DNA of 64,000 bases from an uncultured Hyphomonadaceae bacterium (GTDB lineage Bacteria; Pseudomonadota; Alphaproteobacteria; Caulobacterales; Hyphomonadaceae), in the NCBI GenBank assembly GCA_938084575.1, contig CALKFG010000006.1:124001-188000 (forward strand). Reading direction: 5' to 3'. The position numbers and the translations under genes are program-made. The notes under the pieces were generated by a model. The model was not told the DNA's origin and did not search any database. It saw nothing but the letters and a program-made list of their open reading frames with translations. Every line of letters begins with the position of its first letter. Position 1 is the stretch's first letter. Below are positions 56,705 through 64,000 of the stretch, in pieces.

Positions 56705-57817
56705 TTAGTAGAGGGTCGCCAGCGCCTTGGCGTCATAATCCATCAGCTCATCGGTCCGGCCCTCGCGGATTTTCTGGGCCCAGTAAGGATCCTGCAACAG
56801 GGCCCGGCCGACGGCGACCATGTCGAATTCGCCCTTGTCGAGGCGTTCAACCAGGTCGGTAATCGGATGGGTCGTTGAATCCTCGCCCCGGAAGGCGCCG
56901 ATAAAGTCAGACGACAGGCCGACAGAGCCAACTGTCACGGACGTCAGGCCGGTCAGTTTCTTACACCAGGCGGCCAGGTTGAGCCCAGTCTCCCCATCAA
57001 TTTCGGGGAATTCGGGTTCCCACCACCGCCTCTGCGAGGCATGCAGCACATCGACGCCGGCATCGGCAAAAACACGCAAAAAGGCCTCGAGTTCTTGCGG
57101 TGTTTCAGCCAGGCGGGCGGTATAGTCCTGTTGTTTCCATTGGGAAAATCGCAGGATGATGGGCATGTCGTCCCCGACTTGCCGGCGGCACTCGGAAATG
57201 ATTTCACCGGCGAAGGTCGCCCGCGCGGCCAGGTCGCCGCCATATTTGTCACTCCGGGTGTTCATCATGCCCCAGAAGAATTCGTCGACCAGATAGCCAT
57301 GCGCGCCGTGGATCTCGATGCTGTCAAAGCCAAGACGGGCGGCCTCTCCGGCGGCATTGGCATAGGCCATGACCATGTCTGCGACCTCCGAATCGGTCGG
57401 TTCGTCCTGGATTTGTTTGCCCTTATGGGTACGTCCGGACGGGCTGTCTGACACCGCATCGGGGTCTGGCCCGGTGCCGGGTTTGCGCATCATGCCCATG
57501 TGCCAGATCTGGGGGGCAATCTTGCCGGGTCCCGCATGCACGGCATCCACCACGGTCTTCCAGCCCTCAAGGGCAGCCTCGGCATGGAAGTTGGGCACGC
57601 GGGGGTCATTCGAGGCGCCCCCTCGGTCGACGGTGGTCCCCTCGGTGATAATCAGGCCGACATCGGCCGCGGCGCGGCGGGCATAATAATCGGCGACATC
57701 CTGTCCCGGAATTCCACCAGGTGAAAAAGACCGGGTCATCGGCGCCATGACGATCCTGTTGGGCACGTGCATGCCCCGGATCTGGATCGGGTCGAACAGG
57801 GGGGAGGTTGGCGACAT
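56705..57817 (-). CDS. Old yellow enzyme family NADH:flavin oxidoreductase
   Basis: A 370-residue FMN enzyme from ATG 57817 after AAGGAG. NRIVMAPMTRSFSPGG is the N-terminal FMN-binding motif, GFDSIEIHGAHGYLVDEFFWGMMNTRSDKYGGDLAARATF holds the active-site His and Tyr region, and DMVAVGRALLQDPYW is the phosphate-binding end. The family reduces activated C=C bonds or nitro-esters with NAD(P)H. Function in this cell is unknown. Confidence 0.92.
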   Translation of the reverse strand: MSPTSPLFDPIQIRGMHVPNRIVMAPMTRSFSPGGIPGQDVADYYARRAAADVGLIITEGTTVDRGGASNDPRVPNFHAEAALEGWKTVVDAVHAGPGKIAPQIWHMGMMRKPGTGPDPDAVSDSPSGRTHKGKQIQDEPTDSEVADMVMAYANAAGEAARLGFDSIEIHGAHGYLVDEFFWGMMNTRSDKYGGDLAARATFAGEIISECRRQVGDDMPIILRFSQWKQQDYTARLAETPQELEAFLRVFADAGVDVLHASQRRWWEPEFPEIDGETGLNLAAWCKKLTGLTSVTVGSVGLSSDFIGAFRGEDSTTHPITDLVERLDKGEFDMVAVGRALLQDPYWAQKIREGRTDELMDYDAKALATLY

Positions 57818-58018
57818 AAATAGACTCCTTGATCTTTTCATGGCTTATCTGCCGTTCGCACCGGACCTTCGCAAGCCTGTCCCCGCGTTAGTATCGCCGG
57901 CGCTCGATCGGGGATGGGAGCGGCGGGTGGCGGGCGGCATCGGCATGAAACCGGCTGGGCCCTGTGTTCAGGCGCAATTCATCCGGTGTTTGACAGGGTC
58001 GGCCGGGAGGAGACGCAA

Positions 58019-59071
58019 ATGATCAGACCATATGTGCTATTGGGAGTTCTGGGGACAGTGGCGGCCTGCGCGACGCCGGGCCTGAACTACGACACCACCG
58101 TGATGGCCAGCAGTCCGGCTGCGGCTGAGACCCGCAATGTCACGGTGTCACGCTTTCACGGTCCGGCCGGACGCTGGTACGCACGGCAGTTCGAAGCCAT
58201 GCTGGCCAATGCGACGCTGGACGGACAGGCCTGGTTTGCGCTGGCCGACTATGACTACCTTGGGGGCTATCCGGTTGGGGTCTATTCCGGCGATATCGAT
58301 GTTCTGCGCTACGACATTTATGATTATACCCGGACCGACAAGAAATGTGTCGAGTGGGACGGCCCCTTTGACTGCGAGCGGCGTGAGGAGGTCCTGGAAT
58401 ATTGCGTCGAGGAGACGCTGGCGGTTGAGGTTCAGCCCCGGCTGGTTGACCGGGCCACGGGCGCGGTTGTCTTTACCGGGGTTTATTCCGGTCAGGCGGG
58501 ACAGACGCGTTGCCAGATCGAACCCCATTATGGCGCGTCTCATGGTGTCGGGCATTATTCCGGGTATGGCGACCTGATTGACGGCCGCGGTGTGCTTCTG
58601 CGGGAGGCCCTGTCTGATACGCTGGCCCCGGTCCGGCGGGACATCGCGCCACGCAATGCCACCGTCAAGGCCGTGTTTGCTGCCAAGGCCATTGATCCCG
58701 AGGTCCGGGCGGATCCGCGTTTTACCCAGGCGGTCAAGGCGGGTCTGTCCGACCCTGTCCTGTCCTGTTCCCTGTGGTCGGACCTGATCGCAGCCTATCC
58801 CGCGGCGCCGGCAGTGATCCACAATCGCGGCGCCTGTGCCGAAGCAGAGGCGGATTTTGGCACCGCCCAGCGGCTTTATGCCGAGGCGGCGGCGCAGGCG
58901 GACACCTATACCGGTCTCGAGGATGCATTGCTCCGTCCGATCCTGACCTCGCTCGCGCGGGTATCCGGCCAGCGTTATGATCTGGAATTGCTGGAAGACA
59001 TGACAGGGGCGGGCCCTGACGCCAGCGCCGCAGACATGTCGACGCCGGCCCCCTCCGAGCCCGGCGCCTGA
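58019..59071 (+). CDS. Lipoprotein of unknown function
   Basis: A 350-residue protein. The start at 58019 yields a signal peptide with lipobox VAAC (Cys17). The middle is rich in Tyr and Asp (YDYLGGYPVGVYSGDIDVLRYDIYDYTR) and has several cysteines (KKCVEWDGPFDCERREEVLEYC). The C-terminal third is helical, with a TPR-like segment (NRGACAEAEADFGTAQRLYAEAAAQADT). It is exported and lipid-anchored. I do not recognise a family; a beta-rich envelope protein is the most that can be said. Confidence 0.75.
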   Translation: MIRPYVLLGVLGTVAACATPGLNYDTTVMASSPAAAETRNVTVSRFHGPAGRWYARQFEAMLANATLDGQAWFALADYDYLGGYPVGVYSGDIDVLRYDIYDYTRTDKKCVEWDGPFDCERREEVLEYCVEETLAVEVQPRLVDRATGAVVFTGVYSGQAGQTRCQIEPHYGASHGVGHYSGYGDLIDGRGVLLREALSDTLAPVRRDIAPRNATVKAVFAAKAIDPEVRADPRFTQAVKAGLSDPVLSCSLWSDLIAAYPAAPAVIHNRGACAEAEADFGTAQRLYAEAAAQADTYTGLEDALLRPILTSLARVSGQRYDLELLEDMTGAGPDASAADMSTPAPSEPGA

Positions 59072-59085
59072 ATGCCTGACGGGGC

Positions 59086-59101
59086 GCCCGGGTGCCCGGG
59101 C
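59086..59101. repeat. GC-rich palindrome between convergent genes
   Basis: GCCCGGG at 59086-59092 and CCCGGGC at 59095-59101, two bases apart, lie between the lipoprotein stop and the convergent DUF4169 stop. The two-base spacer is tight for a hairpin; it may be part of a shared transcription end. Confidence 0.35.
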
Positions 59102-59281
59102 CTAGTCGGTGTCCCGCCGGTGCGCATCGAGGGCAGTTTCCTGCCTTTTCGCCTGCGCCTGATCGGTCCGCTTCTCTGACTTGGTGCGGCCATGCCGCAG
59201 GCGGTTCTCGTCGGCCTGACGGGCTTTCTCGGCCCGGGCGCGTTGCTTGCGGGCCTTGTTGAGATTGATCGGCGTCGTCAT
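59102..59281 (-). CDS. DUF4169 family small protein
   Basis: A 59-residue, strongly basic protein (MTTPINLNKARKQRARAEKARQADENRLRHGRTKSEKRTD...), the DUF4169 pattern N-L-x-x-A-R-K followed by ENR-x-x-x-GRTKxEK. The start shares one base (TGATG) with the stop of the upstream gene, so the two are coupled. The function is unknown; the family is often found near fumC in alphaproteobacteria. Confidence 0.8.
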   Translation of the reverse strand: MTTPINLNKARKQRARAEKARQADENRLRHGRTKSEKRTDQAQAKRQETALDAHRRDTD

Positions 59282-59577
59282 CAGCTCTGCTGGGCGTTGC
59301 GCCATTGTTCCATGGCCAGCGAAATGGCGAAGGTCTCGCGATATTTCGGGCTGGAGGCGGGGCGCGGTGCCCGTACCGCCGTCAGCGCCATGATTTCGGC
59401 CAGTTTATTATGTGCCGCGCCGGACTGGCCCGCACCAATATAGGCGTGCAGCTCGACCAGCGCGCTGGACAGCGGGTCATTGGCCCGGATGACAAAATAG
59501 GGCTCGTCCTCGCCAAGGCGGGACAGGACATCGAATTCGGACGGATTGGCCTTGGAGCCGATGGGCGCGTTGGTCAT
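59281..59577 (-). CDS. Conserved-looking hypothetical protein in the fumC cluster
   Basis: A 98-residue protein from ATG 59577 after AAGGA. The sequence is compact and soluble (FDVLSRLGEDEPYFVIRANDPLSSALVELHAYIG, then MALTAVRAPRPASSPKYRETFAISLAMEQWRN). I do not recognise it. It lies between fumC upstream and the DUF4169 gene, with which it is translationally coupled. Confidence 0.72.
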   Translation of the reverse strand: MTNAPIGSKANPSEFDVLSRLGEDEPYFVIRANDPLSSALVELHAYIGAGQSGAAHNKLAEIMALTAVRAPRPASSPKYRETFAISLAMEQWRNAQQS

Positions 59578-59657
59578 GGGAAGAGTCCTTCTGAAACGTG
59601 GCGACAATGCCCTCGAAGCCTGCGATTCTGCAAGCCTGACAGCCGTGATCGTGGCAA

Positions 59658-61067
59658 TCAGCCCGGATGGATCATGTTCTCCGGGCGAACAATGGCGTCG
59701 AAATCCTCTGCCGGAATACCGTCCTTGACCGCTTCCTCACGCAGGGTGGTGCCATTTTTATGTGCCAGCTTGGCGATTTTGGCCGCCCGGTCGTAGCCAT
59801 ATTTTTCCTTCAGGGGCGTCACCAGCATCAGGGAATTGTCGAGGCCGCGCTTGATATTGTCGAGACGGGGCTCGATGCCGACAATGCAGTTGTCCGTAAA
59901 AGATATGGCGGCGTCGGCCAGCAGGCGGATCGACTGGAGCAGATTGTAACTCATCATCGGGTTGAAGACGTTGAGTTCGAAATGGCCCTGGCTGCCGGCG
60001 AAGCCGACCGCCGCATTGTTGCCGTGAATATGGGCACAGACCTGGGTCAGGGCTTCGCATTGGGTCGGGTTGACCTTGCCGGGCATGATAGAGCTGCCCG
60101 GCTCATTTTCGGGCAGCGCCAGCTCGCCAAGGCCGGAGCGCGGGCCGGAACCGAGGAACCGGATATCATTGGCAATCTTGAAACAGGCCATGGCGGCGGT
60201 GGTGATCGCGCCATGGGCAAACACCATGGCGTCATGCGCGGCGAGCGCTTCGAACTTGTTTGGCGCGGTGATAAAATTCAACGCCGTAATCTGGGCGATC
60301 TTGTCGGCCACGCCCTCGGCGAAGCCCAGCGGGGCCGACAGGCCTGTTCCCACGGCCGTGCCGCCCTGGGCAATTTCCAGCAGACCCGGCAGCGCAGCTT
60401 CGATCCGGTCAATGCCGCGGCGGACCTGGTGGGCGTAACCGGAGAATTCCTGACCGAGCGTCACTGGCGTGGCGTCCTGCGTGTGGGTTCGGCCGATCTT
60501 GATAATGTCCGCCCAGGCCTGCGCCTTGTCATTCAGGGCATTCTGTAATTGCTGCAGGGCGGGCACAAGGCGGTGGGTGATTTCTTCCGCGGCCGCGATA
60601 TGCATGGCGGTCGGAAACGTGTCATTTGAGCTTTGCGACATGTTGCAGTGGTCATTCGGATGCACGGGTGTCTTCGACCCCATCTGACCACCAAGCAGCT
60701 CGATGGCGCGATTGGAAATGACCTCATTGGCATTCATATTCGACTGCGTGCCCGAGCCTGTCTGCCAGACCACCAGCGGGAAATGCGCGTCGAGCTTGCC
60801 TTCAATGACTTCATTGGCCGCGGTTATGATGGCGTCGCCGCGGGTCCTATCCAGCTTGCCAAGGGCCATGTTGGTTTCCGCCGCAGCGCGTTTGACGATA
60901 CCAAGGGCGCGTATGACCGGCTGCGGCTGGGTTTCCCAGCCAATCTTGAAATTTCCAAGGCTGCGCTGGGCCTGAGCGCCCCAGTATCGGTCACCGGGGA
61001 CGCTGACAGGTCCCATCGTGTCGCTTTCAATTCGCGGTGCTGTCTTAGACTGCCCGTCCTGGCCCAT
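59658..61067 (-). CDS. fumC: Class II fumarate hydratase
   Basis: A 469-residue enzyme. [18 protein letters not shown] and [25 protein letters not shown] hold catalytic-site residues, TVGTG-like [12 protein letters not shown] follows, and the signature loop [17 protein letters not shown] is intact. A GAGGAGG ribosome site precedes the start. It hydrates fumarate to malate in the TCA cycle. It heads a minus-strand cluster with the hypothetical gene and DUF4169. Confidence 0.96.
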   Translation of the reverse strand: MGQDGQSKTAPRIESDTMGPVSVPGDRYWGAQAQRSLGNFKIGWETQPQPVIRALGIVKRAAAETNMALGKLDRTRGDAIITAANEVIEGKLDAHFPLVVWQTGSGTQSNMNANEVISNRAIELLGGQMGSKTPVHPNDHCNMSQSSNDTFPTAMHIAAAEEITHRLVPALQQLQNALNDKAQAWADIIKIGRTHTQDATPVTLGQEFSGYAHQVRRGIDRIEAALPGLLEIAQGGTAVGTGLSAPLGFAEGVADKIAQITALNFITAPNKFEALAAHDAMVFAHGAITTAAMACFKIANDIRFLGSGPRSGLGELALPENEPGSSIMPGKVNPTQCEALTQVCAHIHGNNAAVGFAGSQGHFELNVFNPMMSYNLLQSIRLLADAAISFTDNCIVGIEPRLDNIKRGLDNSLMLVTPLKEKYGYDRAAKIAKLAHKNGTTLREEAVKDGIPAEDFDAIVRPENMIHPG

Positions 61068-61294
61068 ATTCGCCTCCTCATATCAAGATCTCGACCGGGC
61101 TTTAGCATGTCGTGACGCGCCGGCAAGCCTGCATGCGGACCCGCCATCGGCGGCAGGCCGGCCGGGTGGTATGGCAGGGTCGGCTTGGTGTGCATTCACA
61201 CCCAAAAGCGGGTATGGCTTTTGCAGGACGCTGACCGCGCGTTTCGAGAAGGGCGTCGGTGCCCGCCGGTGGCAGAGGATAAAGGCGACAAGAG

Positions 61295-62242
61295 ATGGCA
61301 GTGCTACAAATCTCAGCCTGTACGTATCGCCGGCCAGAAGGTCTTCGGGCGCTGTTTGCTTCCCTGGCGGCGATGCATCTGCCCGCAGGTGTCGCCGTGT
61401 CGTTGTGTATTGTCGACAATGACACTCTGCCCTCGGCGCAGGCCCTTGTCGGGACGCTGGGTGCGTCACTGGATTTTGAGGTGCGCTATGTGCATGAGGC
61501 CCGCCCCGGCATCCCCATGGCCCGGAACCGGGCGCTGGCGCTGGCCGGCGACGCCGACTATGTTGCCTTCATTGACGATGATGAGACGGTGGAGCCCGAC
61601 TGGCTGGTCGAGCTCTGGGCCATGGCCCGCTGCAGCGGCGCCCATTTCGTCCAGGGCCCTGTGATCATGCAGGTGAAGTCGCCCCATGACCAATGGTGGC
61701 TGGAAACTGTCTTTTTTCGTCTGCGTTCATTTCCCGACGGCGCCCCGCGGTCCGAAAGCTGGACCAACAATGTGCTGATCGACATGGCCTTCGTCCGGGA
61801 AAAGGGCCTGTGCTTCGATGAGCGCCTGGCGCTGGACGGGGGCGAGGACACGCTGTTCTTTCAGGATATGGTGCGCAGTGGCGGACGCGGCGTGTTCGCT
61901 CTCAAGGCGCGGGTGCGGGAGTGTCAGCCACCTGCCCGGCTAAACTGGTCCTGGGGAATGCAGCGCCAGTATCGCACCGGCGTGACGCGGGCCAATACCG
62001 TCCGGTTACGTCGCTCGCGCCCGGTCGCCCTGGCCTATTGCCTGGTGCGCAGCGCCGCCATGGCGGCGGTTGGCTGCAGCCACCTCCTGACCTGTCCGCT
62101 GCGCGGGCGACGGGGCCTGGCCAATGGGATCGCCCTGCTGTGTCGCAGCGCCGGGATCCTGTTGGGGGCGTTCGGGGCCCGCCACCTTGAATATGGCCGC
62201 GGACCAGGCGCGCCGGCCGGCGACAAAAGTACCGCGGGTTGA
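61295..62242 (+). CDS. Glycosyltransferase family 2 protein
   Basis: A 315-residue GT2. ISACTYRRPEGLRALFASL is the N-terminal Rossmann-like start, IVDNDTLP gives the UDP-binding Asp, and AFIDDDETVEPDWL the DxD site. WTNNVLIDMAFVREKGLCFDERLALDGGEDTLFFQDM carries the acidic catalytic region. There are hydrophobic segments in the last 80 residues (AYCLVRSAAMAAVGCSHLLT), which may give membrane contact. The acceptor is unknown. It diverges from fumC. Confidence 0.85.
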   Translation: MAVLQISACTYRRPEGLRALFASLAAMHLPAGVAVSLCIVDNDTLPSAQALVGTLGASLDFEVRYVHEARPGIPMARNRALALAGDADYVAFIDDDETVEPDWLVELWAMARCSGAHFVQGPVIMQVKSPHDQWWLETVFFRLRSFPDGAPRSESWTNNVLIDMAFVREKGLCFDERLALDGGEDTLFFQDMVRSGGRGVFALKARVRECQPPARLNWSWGMQRQYRTGVTRANTVRLRRSRPVALAYCLVRSAAMAAVGCSHLLTCPLRGRRGLANGIALLCRSAGILLGAFGARHLEYGRGPGAPAGDKSTAG

Positions 62243-62250
62243 GCCGTCCC

Positions 62251-63039
62251 TCAGGGGGCGGCAAAGACGTCGTTGAGATAGGCCGCGGTGCGGACGCCCG
62301 CCTGTTTCAGGCGGGTGCGATATGTGGCCCGGTGCTGAAAGACATAATCCCAGGCCAGGTCAGCCGTGTCGGGATACAGGCCATCGCGGAGAGTGGCGCT
62401 CTCCGCCATCCAGACCGCGGGATCGGTCTGCGCCCATGCGGTGACGTCTTCCGGCCGCATGTCCTGCAGCAACCAGGTCGTCAGCTCGGTATAGGACAGC
62501 TGCTCATGATCGATCATCCGGCTGTCCCAGACCGCGTGGAGATTTGTTGGCTCCCGGAAGAAGGTCACCCGGACATCGTTGCCGCCACGATCGGTGCCGT
62601 TGCCGACATGTAGCGGCTGATGCAGATCGCCGATAATGTGGATGATGAAGCGCAGGGCGAGGATCTTCTCTTCACGATCGGCCGTCTCGCTGGTCAGGCT
62701 TTGGCGGAACCCGTTCAGCGCGGTGACGGCGTCGCCGTCCTCCGGGGGGATTGTCTCGCTGTAGCTCAGGCCTTCCGGAACGGTCACATAATGCCAGGGA
62801 TTGGCCTCGCGCTGCCAGAACTCGCCCGGACTGGCCCGCATGAAATCTGGCCAGGTCGAGGCCTCAGCCAGACCTTCTCGCCCCAGTAGGTCTGCAATCG
62901 CGGCTTCGGCATGCGGGCTGAGTTGAGTTTGAGCAATTGCACCGGCAACCCGGTGACCGGTCTTTCCCCAGGCCTGGGCTGGCCCCGCCAGCAGGGAGGG
63001 CAGACAAAACAAAGCGAACAGGCTGGTCAGGCGTGGCAT
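62251..63039 (-). CDS. S1/P1 nuclease family protein
   Basis: A 262-residue exported enzyme. The signal peptide ends AQA, giving a mature N-terminus WGKTGHR, whose Trp is the usual N-terminal zinc ligand of S1/P1 nucleases. HIIGDLHQPLHVGNGTDRGGNDVRV carries further zinc ligands. It would cut single-stranded DNA/RNA or 3'-nucleotides in the periplasm or outside the cell with three zinc ions. It is convergent with the GT2 gene. Confidence 0.9.
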   Translation of the reverse strand: MPRLTSLFALFCLPSLLAGPAQAWGKTGHRVAGAIAQTQLSPHAEAAIADLLGREGLAEASTWPDFMRASPGEFWQREANPWHYVTVPEGLSYSETIPPEDGDAVTALNGFRQSLTSETADREEKILALRFIIHIIGDLHQPLHVGNGTDRGGNDVRVTFFREPTNLHAVWDSRMIDHEQLSYTELTTWLLQDMRPEDVTAWAQTDPAVWMAESATLRDGLYPDTADLAWDYVFQHRATYRTRLKQAGVRTAAYLNDVFAAP

Positions 63040-63146
63040 GCGGCGTCCCCGAATGTGAGTTAAGTACGAAAGTGTACCATGATCACATCAATTAGCCATG
63101 CCGGGACACAGCCCGGTGCCGGCACATGAACCTCCGGCGCAAGGGT

Positions 63147-63764
63147 TCAGTACACGGTATCAAGGCCGCGAATGCCGGCGAGACCGGCCACATGGCTGAT
63201 CCGGCGGGCTGTATGGGCGGTGATGCCGCCAAGGGCATAGACGGGCAGCCCGGCCCGACGGGCCATTTGGCGGAAGCGGGTCGCGCCTAGGGCCGGACCT
63301 GCGCTCGGGCTGGCGGAGGCAAAGACGGTCGAGACCAGAGCGGCATCGACTCCGGCCCATGCCGCCCGGGCCAGTGCGGCATGGCTATGGGCGCTGACGG
63401 TCTGGAGGCCAAAGGCTCCGGCCCAGTGGCGGGCTTCGGCGCCGCGCGCTTCCGGCCAGTGCACGCCATCTGCCCCGATCGCCCGGGCCAGTTCCGGATC
63501 TCCCCCGATGAGCAGGACAAGGTCCCGTCGGGTCGAAAGATCGGCCAGGGCCCGGGCCATCTGTTGCCGCTCGGGTGCTCCGAAATGGCGATAGATGACG
63601 CCGCTGCCAGGGGGCAGTTTGGCGGCCGTGGCGAGGGGATCAGGGCTGCGGTCCGGATCGGTCAGATAAAGCAGGGGAGGCAAACCGTGCGGCAAGTGCC
63701 GCACCGCGCAGCGCGCTGCATGGCGCAACTTGCGGCGCGCGGTCCGGATGTGGTTCATAGTCAT
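63147..63764 (-). CDS. Thiamine phosphate synthase-like protein (ThiE/TenI family)
   Basis: A 205-residue TIM-barrel protein from ATG 63764 (63758 is also possible). PPLLYLTDPDRSPDP, GVIYRHFG, LVLLIGGDPELARAIGADGVHWPE, VSAHSHAALARAAWAGVDAALVSTVFAS and VYALGGITAHTARRI match the ThiE/TenI fold of alphaproteobacteria. ThiE joins HMP-PP and thiazole phosphate; TenI-like members may lack that activity. The N-terminal 25 basic residues are unusual. Its start overlaps the divergent YggS gene. Confidence 0.78.
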   Translation of the reverse strand: MTMNHIRTARRKLRHAARCAVRHLPHGLPPLLYLTDPDRSPDPLATAAKLPPGSGVIYRHFGAPERQQMARALADLSTRRDLVLLIGGDPELARAIGADGVHWPEARGAEARHWAGAFGLQTVSAHSHAALARAAWAGVDAALVSTVFASASPSAGPALGATRFRQMARRAGLPVYALGGITAHTARRISHVAGLAGIRGLDTVY

Positions 63765-64000
63765 GATGGACAGGGATACAGATTCCACGATGATTGGCGA
63801 GACCCGTGCCCGGATCCTCGAGGATATCGGGCCGGGTGTCACCCTTGTGGCGGCGTCCAAACGCCAGCCGGACGACCGGATAGACGCGGCGCTTGCCGCC
63901 GGTCAGCGCGTGTTTGGTGAGAATCGGGTTCAGGAAGCCGAGACACGCTGGGGGCACCGGCGGGACAAGATTGACGGGGTCGAGTTGCGCCTGATCGGCC
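63763..64000 (+). CDS. YggS family PLP-binding protein (PLPBP), N-terminal part (runs off right edge)
   Basis: The first 79 codons are inside the window. GVTLVAASKRQPDDRIDAALAAGQRVFGENRVQEAE is the YggS/PROSC signature, with the PLP lysine in ASKRQ. The family controls intracellular PLP and is a single-domain alanine-racemase-fold protein. The start may be 63763, 63766 or, after the overlap with the divergent ThiE-like gene, ATG 63790. Confidence 0.85.
   Translation, partial: MMDRDTDSTMIGETRARILEDIGPGVTLVAASKRQPDDRIDAALAAGQRVFGENRVQEAETRWGHRRDKIDGVELRLIG

Overview
The window is GC-rich, densely coded chromosomal DNA with about 70 genes and few gaps. It looks like an alphaproteobacterium. The signs are the bamD-recN-ligA run, the mrp / hflK-hflC-DUF2065-degP / serB / miaA / ilvBNC stretch, lgt-midA-pgeF next to a UbiK-like gene and an alphaproteobacterial-type YbjN, a MarR/OmpR/EnvZ-type group facing ilvE, and DUF4169 beside fumC. 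The acyl-CoA dehydrogenases, thiolase, enoyl-reductase-like protein, fatty acid desaturase and complete 5-oxoprolinase set suggest an aerobic heterotroph, possibly of the Hyphomonadaceae/Parvularculaceae type. That family-level guess rests on general resemblance only; no 16S gene is present.

Layout. 1-6.4 kb: an APC permease (cut by the left edge), an SDR, pgeF-midA-lgt on the minus strand, then ubiK-like, YbjN, a split YeeE/YedE transporter and a TetR/COQ9-like protein. 6.4-12.2 kb: MarR, OmpR-type regulator, FkbM methyltransferase and EnvZ-type kinase on the minus strand facing ilvE, then a 1-Cys peroxiredoxin, a SixA-like phosphatase and a DUF2256 protein. 12.3-19.8 kb: a renalase-like flavoprotein, a membrane GT2 with a small membrane protein, an acyl-CoA dehydrogenase pair, a VUT-type transporter, folA and an SMP-30 protein. 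19.8-33 kb: housekeeping genes mrp, hflKC, degP, serB and miaA, then the branched-chain amino acid genes ilvB-ilvN-ilvC behind a recognisable leader-peptide attenuator, then pyk and trxB. 33-38.6 kb: a TPR protein, an LhgO-like oxidase, one tRNA(CAT) with a decayed integrase at its 3' end, pxpABC and a lysine-rich HhH protein closed by a strong terminator. 38.6-48.5 kb: a CDF exporter, an XRE regulator, bamD, recN, ligA, a proline aminopeptidase, prmA and dapB. 48.5-64 kb: an enoyl-reductase-like protein, a thiolase, an orphan sigma-54 activator, an SDR, an HTH-MGMT fusion, a glyoxalase-family protein, a desaturase pair, an OYE, a lipoprotein, a fumC cluster, a GT2, an S1/P1 nuclease, a thiE-like gene and the start of a YggS gene.

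The window is mainly core metabolism and envelope or protein quality control. No CRISPR array, intact prophage, insertion sequence or classical defence cluster is visible. The points most worth a second look are the ilv leader peptide and terminator, the FkbM gene lying between a response regulator and its likely kinase, the catalytically dead integrase remnant beside the tRNA, an Mrp ATPase without the usual CxxC, the lysine-rich HhH protein, and several small conserved or unknown membrane proteins translationally coupled to enzymes.
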